DNA of 64,000 nt from Abiotrophia sp938010525 (lineage in GTDB: Bacteria > Bacillota > Bacilli > Lactobacillales > Aerococcaceae), in NCBI RefSeq assembly GCF_938010525.1, contig NZ_CALLVK010000021.1:124001-188000 (forward strand). The letters run 5' to 3'. Numbering within the stretch: the stretch's first letter is position 1; each line of letters opens with the position of its first letter. The notes beneath the pieces are model-generated. The model ran no database searches. It was not told the origin of the DNA and saw only the letters and a list, made by a program, of their open reading frames with translations. Positions 43,180 through 52,643 of the stretch are shown here, one piece after another. A program made the position numbers and the translations under genes.

Positions 43180-44646
43180 CTATTCTACGGCTGCCCGTGG
43201 GGATTGGTTGACATAGTCATGTCCGACTTCGAAGTTAGCAGCCACTTGATAGATGGTTGCTTCATCCAATGGCTTAGCCATGAGTTGCAAGCCGATAGGA
43301 AGCCCGGCCTGGTCTAAACCAGCTGGCACTGACAAGGCTGGTAGCCCGGCCAAGTTGGCTGGCACGGTCAAGAGGTCAGCCACATACATTTCGATTGGGT
43401 CTTGGATTCGGCCTCCGATTTCAAAAGCGGTTGAGGTGGTCGCAGGCCCCATGATTACATCACAGGCTTGGAAGGCTTGCTCGAAGTCTTGGATAATCAA
43501 GGTCCGAACTTGGGCGGCCTTCTTGAAGTAGGCATCATAATAACCTGAGCTCAAGCTGAAGGTCCCTAACATGATCCGACGTTGTACTTCTGGCCCGAAA
43601 CCTTCAGTCCGTGATTGTACATAGACTTCTTCCAGAGTTTGCGCACTTTGCGAACGGTAGCCATAGCGAATCCCGTCAAAGCGTTGTAAGTTAGAAGAGG
43701 CTTCTGAAGAGGCAATAATATAGTAGACATTAATCCCGTACTTAGAATGTGGCAAGGAAATCTTCACAATCTCTGCCCCTTGGCTTTCAAAGTAGGCAGC
43801 GGCTTGATCCATGCGCTCGCGAATTTCCTGGTTAATGGCTTCTGAGCGATAATCCACTGGGAAACCAATCTTCAGACCAGCTAAAGGTTGGCCAATCTTA
43901 GCGCTATAGTCAGTGTCAATTTCAGGCAAGGAAGTGGAATCCTTGGCATCATGGCCGGCAATGGCTTCTAAGACCAAGGCGTTATCGGCCACGGTTAAGG
44001 TCATTGGCCCAATTTGGTCTAAACTAGAACCAAAGGCGATAAGCCCATAACGAGAAACAGAACCGTAGGTTGGCTTCATCCCAACTAAACCAGTAAAGGC
44101 AGCCGGTTGGCGAATACTCCCCCCAGTATCGGTCCCTAAGCTAGCAGGCACTTGGCGGGCTGCAACAGCTGCCGCAGAACCACCAGATGACCCACCTGGT
44201 ACGCGGTTCAAGTCCCAAGGGTTGCGCGTTGTCTTGAAGGCAGAGCGCTCACAGCTAGCTCCCATGGCAAACTCGTCCATGTTGAGCTTCCCTACAATGA
44301 TGGCACCGGCTTGGTGGAGCTTTTCTACGACCGTTGCATCATAGGTTGGCACGAAGTCTTCCAGCATACGGCTGGCAGCAGTCGTTACCAAGCCCTTAGT
44401 TACGATATTATCTTTAACCCCAATCGGAATCCCGTTAAGGATCGGCGCATCCGCCCCATAGCCACGTGCATCCGCTTGAGCTGCGGCTGCTAGGGCCAAG
44501 TCTTTGTTGAGGGCCAAGAAGGCTGCTACTTGTCCATCTGTCGCTTCAATACGTTCGAAAGCTGCCCGCACCAAGTCTTGGGATGTAAATTTACCGGCTG
44601 CTAATCCTTCTTTCATGGCTAAGATTGTCGTTGGATATTGGGTCAT
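43180..44646 (-). CDS. gatA: Asp/Glu-tRNA amidotransferase subunit A
   Basis: 488 residues from the ATG at 44646 (GAGGAAG upstream), which directly follows the gatC stop codon by one base. The amidase catalytic triad is visible: Lys in GVKDNIVTKG (about 76-85), Ser in GGSSGGSAAAVAA and Ser in DTGGSIRQPAAF. It releases ammonia from glutamine for the GatCAB reaction. Confidence 0.97.
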   Translation of the reverse strand: MTQYPTTILAMKEGLAAGKFTSQDLVRAAFERIEATDGQVAAFLALNKDLALAAAAQADARGYGADAPILNGIPIGVKDNIVTKGLVTTAASRMLEDFVPTYDATVVEKLHQAGAIIVGKLNMDEFAMGASCERSAFKTTRNPWDLNRVPGGSSGGSAAAVAARQVPASLGTDTGGSIRQPAAFTGLVGMKPTYGSVSRYGLIAFGSSLDQIGPMTLTVADNALVLEAIAGHDAKDSTSLPEIDTDYSAKIGQPLAGLKIGFPVDYRSEAINQEIRERMDQAAAYFESQGAEIVKISLPHSKYGINVYYIIASSEASSNLQRFDGIRYGYRSQSAQTLEEVYVQSRTEGFGPEVQRRIMLGTFSLSSGYYDAYFKKAAQVRTLIIQDFEQAFQACDVIMGPATTSTAFEIGGRIQDPIEMYVADLLTVPANLAGLPALSVPAGLDQAGLPIGLQLMAKPLDEATIYQVAANFEVGHDYVNQSPRAAVE

Positions 44647-44647
44647 C

Positions 44648-44944
44648 TTAGGCTTCCTCACTTTCCATGATGGCTGGTACTTGAATGAAGCCATCCTTGC
44701 TAGTTTTAACATTAGCTAATAATTGCTCCCGCTCAACCCCTGCTTGGGCCTTGTCTTCACGGAAGACATTGAGGAGTTGGTTGCCATGGTAAGTCGGTGC
44801 GACCCCTTGGGTATCCACTTGTTCGAGTTGCTCAACAAAGTCGATGATAGCATTGAATTCCTCGGTAAAGGCATCAATCTTGCTGTCATCGAATGAGAGT
44901 TTCGCCAATTTGGCGACGTGTTTGATATCGGCTGGTTGGACCAT
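44648..44944 (-). CDS. gatC: Asp/Glu-tRNA amidotransferase subunit C
   Basis: 98 residues, starting VQPADIKHVAKLAKLSFDDSKI, the standard GatC opening. It stabilises the GatA-GatB complex. No glutaminyl-tRNA synthetase is in the window, in keeping with the indirect Gln-tRNA pathway. The camS gene is upstream. Confidence 0.95.
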   Translation of the reverse strand: MVQPADIKHVAKLAKLSFDDSKIDAFTEEFNAIIDFVEQLEQVDTQGVAPTYHGNQLLNVFREDKAQAGVEREQLLANVKTSKDGFIQVPAIMESEEA

Positions 44945-45004
44945 GCGATTCTTCCTTTCTGATACTGACTTTATTTGCTAGTTAATGAAGGGACGAGCGA
45001 CCCC

Positions 45005-46240
45005 TTATTTTAGGATTTGCGATTGATACTGGTTGCTACCCGCCGGCTTGGTAATAACGGCTTCAGTCCCTTCTGATGACTCAATCTTCACTTGCAGATC
45101 CAGTCCTTCAGGGAATATATTCTGGGCGACATCCGTCACATGCTGGGTTAGAGCGGTAATCTCCGTTAAATCATAGAACTGGGTCACGATATTAATCTTA
45201 AGCGAAGCTAGGCTGCCGTTGATATTGAGGGCTTCAGCCGTAATCCCATTAAGTTTAGGGAAGAAGTCGCTGACCTTGGTCCGGAATTCTTCAAAACCTG
45301 GGTATTGATCGTTACTACCTTGGTTGGTCCCTACAAATGGCAGGAGAGCCCGGCTTTCGTTATGCTCGGTCCAATCGGTTACGGCATTCCCCTCACGGGA
45401 AATCCCATCTAAGACAAAGGTCCCACCCACCACATTATTGGCAGGGGCTTGGCTGAAGATAGCCACAGAGATTGGCACGGAACGCAATTCAGGAGTTGCC
45501 CGCAAACGGCCCACGATGGTGTTGGCGTAGGCTTTACCCCGTTCCCGCATTTCGCCGATCGAGATTTCCTGACGGTGCACCACGTTATTGGAGTCGGTAT
45601 ATTGGTATTCACTATTCATGGCCAAACCGATGACAATTCCAGATAGAGAGTAGCCATCGTTGGTTTCCACCATAATGTCTTTTTCCATGATTTGGGCCAG
45701 ATAAATTGGCGTTGCAGCCGCGTCCGTAATCACCTGGTCATTGGAGCTAGATTCTGCACTAGACGATTCTTCCTGGCTTGACTCACTGCTTTGCGCCGAA
45801 ATGGTGCTTTCAGCCTTACGCTGTTGCTCGGCATCATCGGGCAGACGAGGGTTAAGCCCTTCTGGGTTATCATCTGATTCACGGCCCGTCCAACGGGTCA
45901 TGGTCTCCAGATTAATCAGGGTTCCTTCTTGCAGGAAATATTGGTTGGTTGGAAAGACGCCTTTGGCAATCCGCAGGAGCCCTTCTTCAAAGGCACGGAT
46001 ATTACCGGCGGAACTAAGGTTGCTGTCAGAGCTGCTGGCTACCCCTAATTGGTAGCGACCATTGCTGATAACTGCCCGATAGTTCTCACTAGACAGCTGG
46101 TTCTGAGTGGTCTGAACTACCACCTGGTTAGGTCCTACCACTGGCTTTTTGGTTTTTTCGGCTTCTAGGTTGTTAAGACACCCTGCCAGGGTCAGACTGA
46201 CTGCCGCGAGGGTCAGTCCCTTCTGCCATTTATTTTTCAT
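45005..46240 (-). CDS. camS: CamS-family sex-pheromone lipoprotein
   Basis: 411 residues. A lipoprotein signal ends in the lipobox LAGC at residues 18-21 (start LTLAAVSLTLAGC). A Ser/Glu-rich linker (SAQSSESSQEESSSAESSS, about 146-165) divides two alpha/beta domains. The family (CamS, B. subtilis YerH) is always between ligA and gatC. In staphylococci and enterococci the processed signal peptide gives cAM373-like pheromones; here the candidate peptide would be VSLTLAG or close to it. The protein's own function is unknown. Confidence 0.9.
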   Translation of the reverse strand: MKNKWQKGLTLAAVSLTLAGCLNNLEAEKTKKPVVGPNQVVVQTTQNQLSSENYRAVISNGRYQLGVASSSDSNLSSAGNIRAFEEGLLRIAKGVFPTNQYFLQEGTLINLETMTRWTGRESDDNPEGLNPRLPDDAEQQRKAESTISAQSSESSQEESSSAESSSNDQVITDAAATPIYLAQIMEKDIMVETNDGYSLSGIVIGLAMNSEYQYTDSNNVVHRQEISIGEMRERGKAYANTIVGRLRATPELRSVPISVAIFSQAPANNVVGGTFVLDGISREGNAVTDWTEHNESRALLPFVGTNQGSNDQYPGFEEFRTKVSDFFPKLNGITAEALNINGSLASLKINIVTQFYDLTEITALTQHVTDVAQNIFPEGLDLQVKIESSEGTEAVITKPAGSNQYQSQILK

Positions 46241-46254
46241 ATTTTCACCACTTT

Positions 46255-48264
46255 TTATAGATTTGCTAAGAAACTGGCTTCGTCAAGGATGGTTACACCC
46301 AAGGATTCCGCCTTGCTTAATTTGCTTCCGGCTTCCTGACCTGCCACCAAATAATCGGTCTTCTTAGAGACACTACCGGTGACCTTAGCCCCCCGCGCTT
46401 CTAAGAGCTCCTTGGCTTCAGAACGCGAATAGCTTTCCATGGTCCCAGTCAGGACAACAGTTTTACCTAACCAGAAATCATTGACTGTGTCACTTTCTGC
46501 CACTTCAAGAGGCTGTGGCCCCTGATAGGTCAGGTTAACGCCTGCCTCTGCTAGGCGTTTAAGCATGGCTTGGCTTGATTCCAAGGCTAGATATTGTACT
46601 AGAGATTGGCTGATAATTGGCCCTAGCCCTTCAATGGCCCCAATTTCCTCGGCAGTCGCCTGGCTTAACCTATTCAAATCGCCAAAGACTTGCAAGACTA
46701 AGCGCGCTGCCTTGGCGCCCACATGTCGAATGCCCAAGCCAAAGAGCAAACGCTCAGCGGAGTTGGACTTGCTAGCTTCAATGGCAGCCAGTAATTTCTG
46801 GGCGGATTTTTCTTGGATTTTATCTAGACCTAAGAGATCTTCTAAGGTCAAACGATAGAGGTCATCCAATTCCGTGACTGCTTGACTAGCGACTAGCTGG
46901 TTAAGAATACGTGGTCCCAAGCCCTGAATGTTCATAGCACCCCGAGAGACAAAATGGCTCAAGAGGGCTAGGCGTTGGGCCGGACAGACTAGGTTAGGAC
47001 AGCGTAGAGCTACTTCTTCACCCTGACGTACTAAAGTCGTCTGACATTCCGGACAATGGGTCGGAATAAGCAGGGGCTGACTGTCTTGTGGCCTCTTGGC
47101 TAGAAGCACTGAGGTAATCTCAGGAATAATGTCGCCCGCCTTGTGGATGGTAACTTGGTCGCCCAAGCGCACATCCAGGCTCTCAATCAAGTCCACATTG
47201 TGGAGACTGGCGCGTTGGACCGTTGTCCCTGCCAATGGCACGGGATCCATAATGGCAGTTGGTGTCACGACACCCGTCCGCCCCACGGTCCATTCCACCT
47301 CACGTAGGGTGGTCACAGCTTCTTCAGCCGGAAATTTATAGGCAATGGCCCAGCGTGGTGCTTTGACCGTAAAGCCTAAGGCCTGTTGCTGGTCAATGCG
47401 GTTAACCTTGATGACCACGCCATCAATCTCATAAGGCAAGTCATGGCGTTGTTGGCCAATCATTTGGATATAGTCAATCACTTCTTCAGCCGTCTGACAT
47501 TCACGTCTGAGCGGATTGGTCCGTAGCCCCAATTGCTCAAAAGCCGCAAAAAGACTGGCCTGACTCTCAGGATGAAATTGATCCGTATAGACTGCACTGT
47601 AGAGGAAGATATTGAGTTGGCGGTCGGCCACCGCACGCGGGTCTAACTGGCGTAAGCCACCAGCCGCCGCATTGCGGGGATTCTTAAAGATTTCTTGACC
47701 TTGGGCTTCACGCTCCTCATTGAGCGCTAGGAAAACAGCCTTAGGCATGTAACATTCACCACGCACTTCTACTGACAGATTTTGTCTTAAACGTAGAGGT
47801 AAGGAGCGAATGGTACGAAGATTCTGGGTGATGTCTTCGCCAATTGTCCCATCCCCCCGCGTGGCGCCACGAACAAAGACACCGTCCTGGTAGGTAAGGG
47901 CAATGGCTAAGCCATCGATTTTACATTCACACATAAAGGAGACAGGGCCCTCGACTTGCTGGGTCACCCGCTCAATAAATTGTGTCACTTCTTCTGGACT
48001 GAAGGCATTGCCTAGACTATACATGGATTCTGCGTGAGCCACTTTGCTAAAACCTTCTAGGAGCTGGTCCCCAACCCGTTGGGTGGGTGAATCTGGCGTA
48101 ATCCACTCTGGATGCGCCGCTTCAATTTCTTCCAGTTCCCGATAGAGGGCATCATAGCTTGCGTCACTGACCAAGGATTGGTCTAGAACATAGTAATGGT
48201 AGGCATAGTCATTTAATAAGTGCTTGACTTCTTCAAGGCGTGCCTGAAGGTTTTGGCTTGGCAT
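46255..48264 (-). CDS. ligA: NAD-dependent DNA ligase
   Basis: 669 residues from the ATG at 48264 (AAGGAG seven bases upstream). Adenylation lysine in the CKIDGLA motif (about 115), OB domain, four-cysteine zinc finger (CPECQTTLVRQGEEVALRCPNLVCPAQ spans about 402-428), helix-hairpin-helix region and C-terminal BRCT domain (about 592-669). It seals nicks in replication and repair. It follows pcrA, but a terminator separates them. Confidence 0.97.
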   Translation of the reverse strand: MPSQNLQARLEEVKHLLNDYAYHYYVLDQSLVSDASYDALYRELEEIEAAHPEWITPDSPTQRVGDQLLEGFSKVAHAESMYSLGNAFSPEEVTQFIERVTQQVEGPVSFMCECKIDGLAIALTYQDGVFVRGATRGDGTIGEDITQNLRTIRSLPLRLRQNLSVEVRGECYMPKAVFLALNEEREAQGQEIFKNPRNAAAGGLRQLDPRAVADRQLNIFLYSAVYTDQFHPESQASLFAAFEQLGLRTNPLRRECQTAEEVIDYIQMIGQQRHDLPYEIDGVVIKVNRIDQQQALGFTVKAPRWAIAYKFPAEEAVTTLREVEWTVGRTGVVTPTAIMDPVPLAGTTVQRASLHNVDLIESLDVRLGDQVTIHKAGDIIPEITSVLLAKRPQDSQPLLIPTHCPECQTTLVRQGEEVALRCPNLVCPAQRLALLSHFVSRGAMNIQGLGPRILNQLVASQAVTELDDLYRLTLEDLLGLDKIQEKSAQKLLAAIEASKSNSAERLLFGLGIRHVGAKAARLVLQVFGDLNRLSQATAEEIGAIEGLGPIISQSLVQYLALESSQAMLKRLAEAGVNLTYQGPQPLEVAESDTVNDFWLGKTVVLTGTMESYSRSEAKELLEARGAKVTGSVSKKTDYLVAGQEAGSKLSKAESLGVTILDEASFLANL

Positions 48265-48324
48265 TTTCATTCTCCTTCATATCCAGGTCAGCTAGTGAGC
48301 CATGGGCCCACTACCCTATTCTAC

Positions 48325-48330
48325 ATTATA
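48325..48330 (-). promoter_or_regulatory. Possible ligA promoter -10 box
   Basis: TATAAT on the minus strand about 60 bases upstream of ligA; no convincing -35 box. It is needed because the pcrA transcript ends at the hairpin just upstream. Confidence 0.5.
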
Positions 48331-48426
48331 GCGCATTTGAGCGAATTTTTCTCGGAAAATGCGAACTTTTTACAAAAGTGCAATATGCCCTTGTGGCTTG
48401 GCCACCATCAAGGACATCAGTCATGC

Positions 48427-48454
48427 AAAAAAGCTGAGACTTCAGTCTCAGCTT
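48427..48454 (-). terminator. pcrA terminator
   Basis: AAGCTGAGAC / GTCTCAGCTT hairpin with six T residues on the minus strand. Confidence 0.85.
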
Positions 48455-48462
48455 GGCTTATT

Positions 48463-50847
48463 TTATTCATTTGCCTTAGTCAAAGGGGCATAGGCTGCCA
48501 TCAAATCTTTGATGCCTTGCGAGGCAAAGGCCACGCTCAATAGTTGGTCTTTGCCAGCCTTAGCCACCTTAACGATGGTGCCCTGGCCGAAGGTCTTGTG
48601 AAGGACCTTATCACCGACCTGCCAAGTCTGACCTGCTCCACTTGCGGAAGTGCTAGCCCCAGCTACTGGCCCCTTATGACGAAGGGCCGCTTGATTCTTA
48701 AGGCGACGGTCACCCGCTTCTTGCTTGCGAATGGTCCGACTAGGCGCGACATTGACGGTTGGCTGATGATGCAAGCCCGTCCAAGAAGAAGGGCTATCAG
48801 ACCAGGTCTGCTTCCAGCTGCTTTGGCCGTAGGCGCTTGATTGACGGCCAGAACCTAACCACTCGACTAAATCAGGTTGGATTTCATCTAAAAATCGACT
48901 AGGTGGATTGGTCACGGTTCGGCCATATTGCAGGCGTCGCTTGCTAGCAGTCAAATAGAGGGCGCGTTCAGCCCGGGTCATGCCCACATAGGCCAGACGT
49001 CGCTCTTCTTCTAGCTCGTCAGGATTCTCACTAGCCCGACGCAGTGGGAAGAGTCCCTCTTCCATGCCTACCATAAAGACATAAGGAAATTCCAAACCCT
49101 TGGCTGCATGTAGGGTCATAAGGGTCACCTGATCTAAGGCCTCTTCCTGATTGTCTGCATCGGTCATAAGGGAGACATCAGTTAAAAATTGGGTCAGTGG
49201 CGCCAAAGCCACTTCTTCCTGGCCCTGAGTCTGAGCCAAATAATCAGGATCTTGTTCCAAGATCGCCTCCCGCTCCGTTTGGTCAAACTGGGTGACGACT
49301 GAGGCAAATTCTTCCAAGTTCTCCAAGCGGTTGGCCGCCTCTACCGTCCCTTCTTCCTTAAGCGACTTAAGGTAACCCGTCTTATCCCAAACTTCTTCCG
49401 TTAAGTCCCGGAGTGGTAAGAAAGGCACTTGCTGGCGCAGGCTTTCAATCAACTGGGCAAAGTCCAGCAGCTTTTTCTGAACACTGGCTGAGAAATTGGA
49501 GAAATGCAGGCGCCCAATGGCCTCAAACCAGGAGACCCCCAGGGAATCCGCGAATTCAGCCAACTTGGTCACCGTTGTTGCCCCAATCCCCCGCTTAGGC
49601 ACATTAATGATTCGGTTAAGGCTGAGGTTGTCATGTGGGTTGTCCAAAAGCCGCAGATAAGCCAAAGTGTCCTGGATTTCCTTGCGAGCATAGAACTTAA
49701 GTCCCCCTACTACCTTGTAGGGCATATTGGACCGCAAGAGGGCTTCTTCTAGCCCCCGTGATTGGGCCTGAGTCCGATAGAGCACGGCTACTTGGCTATA
49801 GTTGGCGCCTTCTTGGTCCCGCAAATGCCGGATAGTTCGCGTAACAAAATCAGCTTCTTCCAAATCACTATCGGCAGAATAGATTTGAATCTTTTCCCCT
49901 ACTTGGCCGTCACTCCAGAGCTGCTTATCCTTACGCTGGAGGTTATTCTCGATCACACTGTTAGCGGCCTTAAGAATAGTTTGAGTTGAACGGTAATTCT
50001 GTTCTAGCAAGATTACCTTAGCTTGAGGGTAGTCCTGCTCGAAGTTAAGGATATTAGCCATGTTGGCCCCCCGCCAACCATAGATAGATTGGTCAGCATC
50101 CCCCACCACACAAATATTCTTAAGCAACCCCGCCAGGAGTTGAACTAGGCGATATTGACTATGGTTGGTATCTTGATACTCATCTACATGAATATATTGG
50201 AATTTCTGCTGATAGAACTGGCGGATGGTCGGATTCTGCTCAAGAAGTCGCACGGTCAGCAAAATCAGGTCATTAAAGTCCAGAGCATTGGCGGCCTTAA
50301 GTCGCTTCTGATAATTACGGTAGATATTGGCATGAATCTCATGAATATAGCCACTATCAGAAGCTAGGAAGTCATCCGGCAAGTAGCCTTGGTTCTTAGC
50401 CGCATCAATGACCCAAAGCAAGTCCTTGTAGTTATACTGGTCACTGTCCAAGTTCAAGTCCCGCAAGACCTGCTTCATCAGGGTCTGCTGCTCGCCCTGG
50501 TCAATAATGGTAAAGTTCTTGGCATAGCCCAGCGTCTCGATTTCCCGACGCAGAATACGGGCACACATGGCATGGAAGGTAGCCACCCAAATAGAAGAAG
50601 CCTCTTCCCCCACTAGACGTTGGACCCGTTCTCTCATCTCGGCTGCTGCTTTATTGGTGAAGGTAATGGCCAGGATATTCCAAGGATTGACTTGCCGCTC
50701 CTGAATCAGGTAGGCGATGCGGTGGGTTAAAACCCGCGTCTTACCACTCCCTGCTCCGGCTGCAATGAGGACAGGCCCTTCCGTAGTCAGAACCGCCTCT
50801 CTTTGTTTTGAATTTAAGCCTTTAATCAACGTATCTAGCGCCGTCAC
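48463..50847 (-). CDS. pcrA: ATP-dependent DNA helicase PcrA
   Basis: 794 residues from a GTG at 50847, chosen because GGAGG lies eight bases upstream; an ATG five codons earlier overlaps that ribosome binding site. UvrD/Rep superfamily I motifs: AAGAGSGKTRV (about 28-38), DEYQDTN, GDADQSIYGWRGA, and LMTLHAAKGLEF. The C-terminus has the Tudor-like RNA-polymerase-binding module of PcrA (WQVGDKVLHKTFGQGTIVKV). It works in repair, plasmid replication and conflict resolution. Gene order pcrA, ligA, camS, gatCAB is conserved in Firmicutes. Confidence 0.97.
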   Translation of the reverse strand: MTALDTLIKGLNSKQREAVLTTEGPVLIAAGAGSGKTRVLTHRIAYLIQERQVNPWNILAITFTNKAAAEMRERVQRLVGEEASSIWVATFHAMCARILRREIETLGYAKNFTIIDQGEQQTLMKQVLRDLNLDSDQYNYKDLLWVIDAAKNQGYLPDDFLASDSGYIHEIHANIYRNYQKRLKAANALDFNDLILLTVRLLEQNPTIRQFYQQKFQYIHVDEYQDTNHSQYRLVQLLAGLLKNICVVGDADQSIYGWRGANMANILNFEQDYPQAKVILLEQNYRSTQTILKAANSVIENNLQRKDKQLWSDGQVGEKIQIYSADSDLEEADFVTRTIRHLRDQEGANYSQVAVLYRTQAQSRGLEEALLRSNMPYKVVGGLKFYARKEIQDTLAYLRLLDNPHDNLSLNRIINVPKRGIGATTVTKLAEFADSLGVSWFEAIGRLHFSNFSASVQKKLLDFAQLIESLRQQVPFLPLRDLTEEVWDKTGYLKSLKEEGTVEAANRLENLEEFASVVTQFDQTEREAILEQDPDYLAQTQGQEEVALAPLTQFLTDVSLMTDADNQEEALDQVTLMTLHAAKGLEFPYVFMVGMEEGLFPLRRASENPDELEEERRLAYVGMTRAERALYLTASKRRLQYGRTVTNPPSRFLDEIQPDLVEWLGSGRQSSAYGQSSWKQTWSDSPSSWTGLHHQPTVNVAPSRTIRKQEAGDRRLKNQAALRHKGPVAGASTSASGAGQTWQVGDKVLHKTFGQGTIVKVAKAGKDQLLSVAFASQGIKDLMAAYAPLTKANE

Positions 50848-51053
50848 ATGCCCAACCTCCATCTTCTAAATCTCAACTCCCATTATAACAAATCCTGAGA
50901 CTAAACTCACCTTTCAAGTCAAAAACTATAGCTGGTTATATGAAATTAAGATAGCCAAAATAGCCCTAAACCCGCGCCAGACATACCAAACTGTGTTATA
51001 CTTATCAACAATAAGTCGGCTGATGACAGCCAAATATGAAGGAGTTGAACTAT

Positions 51054-51962
51054 ATGTCCCAAACATCATTAGAATTTATCGGCAATACCCCTGTCTATCA
51101 ATTAGACAATAGCAATATCTATGTCAAACTCGAGAAGTACAACTTGGGTGGCAGCGTCAAAGATCGTGCCGTTCTGGGTATGATTCAAGCAGCTCAAGCA
51201 GCAGGTGCAGTAACGCCTGAAACCATCTTTGTTGAGCCAAGTTCTGGTAACACTGGGATTGCAGTCGCCCTTCTGGCCTCTGTCTTGGGTCTCAAGGCAG
51301 TTGTCATCATGCCTGAAAGCTTTAGCGTGGAGCGTCGCCAACTTATCAAAGCATACGGGGCGCAACTCGTCTTGACTCCAAAAGAAGGCGGCATGAAGGC
51401 AGCTATCGCTAAGGCGGAAGAAATCAAGAGCCGTTATCCAAACGCTATTATTTTGAGCCAATTTGATAATCCAGCTAACCCAGCTTACCACCACCAAACT
51501 ACAGGTAAGGAAATCCTAGAACAAGTGCCAGACCTTGATATCTTTGTCGCAGGGATTGGGACTGGCGGTACCTTCACAGGGGTCGTGGAATACTTGAATG
51601 AACACAAACCAGGCGTCCTAGCAGTGGCCTTAGAACCAGAAGATTCACCTGTTATCAGCCAAGGCCGGGCCGGCGCCCATAAGATTCAAGGGATTGGGAC
51701 TGGCTTCCTGCCAGGTAACTTCAAACCTGAATTAGCCAACCAAGTCCTAACTATCAGCAATGACGAAGCCTTCGCTGAAGCCAAAGACTTTATCCGGACG
51801 ACTGGTATTGGGGTCGGTATTTCGTCTGGTGCAGCCTTGGCCGGGGCTAAGAAACTAGCTGCCCAATATCCTGACAAAAAAATTGTGACCATCTTACCTG
51901 ATGGCGTAGAGAAATATCTCTCCGTCTTGGACTTTGAAGGTGGGAACTACGTCCAAGTTTAA
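51054..51962 (+). CDS. cysK: O-acetylserine sulfhydrylase (cysteine synthase)
   Basis: 302 residues from the ATG at 51054 (AAGGAG nine bases upstream). PLP lysine in GGSVKDRAVLG (about 34-44), phosphate loops EPSSGNTGIA (about 63-72) and GIGTGGTFTG (about 168-177). It makes cysteine from O-acetylserine and sulfide. The stop codon overlaps the cysE start (TAATG). No cysteine T-box was found upstream. Confidence 0.96.
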   Translation: MSQTSLEFIGNTPVYQLDNSNIYVKLEKYNLGGSVKDRAVLGMIQAAQAAGAVTPETIFVEPSSGNTGIAVALLASVLGLKAVVIMPESFSVERRQLIKAYGAQLVLTPKEGGMKAAIAKAEEIKSRYPNAIILSQFDNPANPAYHHQTTGKEILEQVPDLDIFVAGIGTGGTFTGVVEYLNEHKPGVLAVALEPEDSPVISQGRAGAHKIQGIGTGFLPGNFKPELANQVLTISNDEAFAEAKDFIRTTGIGVGISSGAALAGAKKLAAQYPDKKIVTILPDGVEKYLSVLDFEGGNYVQV

Positions 51963-52549
51963 TGTCTTTCTGGCAACGACTTTCCTATAATATTCAACGC
52001 GTCATGGCCCTTGACCCTGCTGCCAAGTCGCCTTGGATGGTCTTCTGGACCTATCCACATATTAAGGCTCTCAACTACCACTACATTGCCCATGCGCTCT
52101 ATGTCAAAGGCCATCCACTTCTGGCTAGACTCTTAGCCAAACGCGCCCGTCGCGTGACCGGTATTGAAATTCATCCTGGCGCCCAAATTGGCCCTGGCCT
52201 CTTTATGGACCATGGCATGGGCATCGTCATTGGCGAGACAGCCATAGTTGGCAAGGATGTCACCCTCTATCAGGGCGTGACCCTCGGCGGGACCAAGTTA
52301 GACCCCGTCAAGCGCCACCCAACGCTTGAAGACCATGTCCTGATTGGAGCGGGCACCAAGATTCTGGGTAATGTCACAATCGGCCAAGGAGCCAAAATCG
52401 GCTGTAATGTCGTCATCAAGCAAGATGTGCCTGCAGGTGCCATCGTATACGAAGCCCCCGTCTGGATTAAGTACCCGGGGCAGGACCAAATTGTGCCTTT
52501 CTACAAGACTTCTACTAGCTCTGCTTCAGAGCCAAAGGCTAAAGGCTGA
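51962..52549 (+). CDS. cysE: Serine O-acetyltransferase
   Basis: 195 residues. N-terminal helices then a left-handed beta-helix of hexapeptide repeats (about 75-155; IEIHPGAQIGPGLFMDHGMGIVIGETAIVG, with the catalytic His of MDHGMG). It supplies O-acetylserine to CysK. Its first base is the last base of cysK, so translation is coupled. Its last codons and stop are inside the terminator stem. Confidence 0.95.
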   Translation: MSFWQRLSYNIQRVMALDPAAKSPWMVFWTYPHIKALNYHYIAHALYVKGHPLLARLLAKRARRVTGIEIHPGAQIGPGLFMDHGMGIVIGETAIVGKDVTLYQGVTLGGTKLDPVKRHPTLEDHVLIGAGTKILGNVTIGQGAKIGCNVVIKQDVPAGAIVYEAPVWIKYPGQDQIVPFYKTSTSSASEPKAKG

Positions 52550-52573
52550 GACAAGTGTCTCAGCCTCTTTTTG
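52543..52573 (+). terminator. cysKE terminator, overlapping the cysE stop codon
   Basis: GGCTGAGAC / GTCTCAGCC hairpin followed by CTCTTTTT. The TGA of cysE is within the left arm. Confidence 0.85.
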
Positions 52574-52643
52574 ATTGGCAATCAAAGACAAGAAACCTAA
52601 CCTTATGCTATAATAAGGCAAAGACTATCTTAGGAGGTTTTCA

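Noticed and set aside
48332..48363. CodY-like box upstream of ligA
   Set aside because: ATTTTtctcggAAAAT has the wrong spacing for the AATTTTCWGAAAATT consensus; only a loose inverted repeat remains.
50863..51053. Cysteine T-box upstream of cysK
   Set aside because: No GGTGGTACCGCG-like T-box sequence and no terminator stem before cysK.
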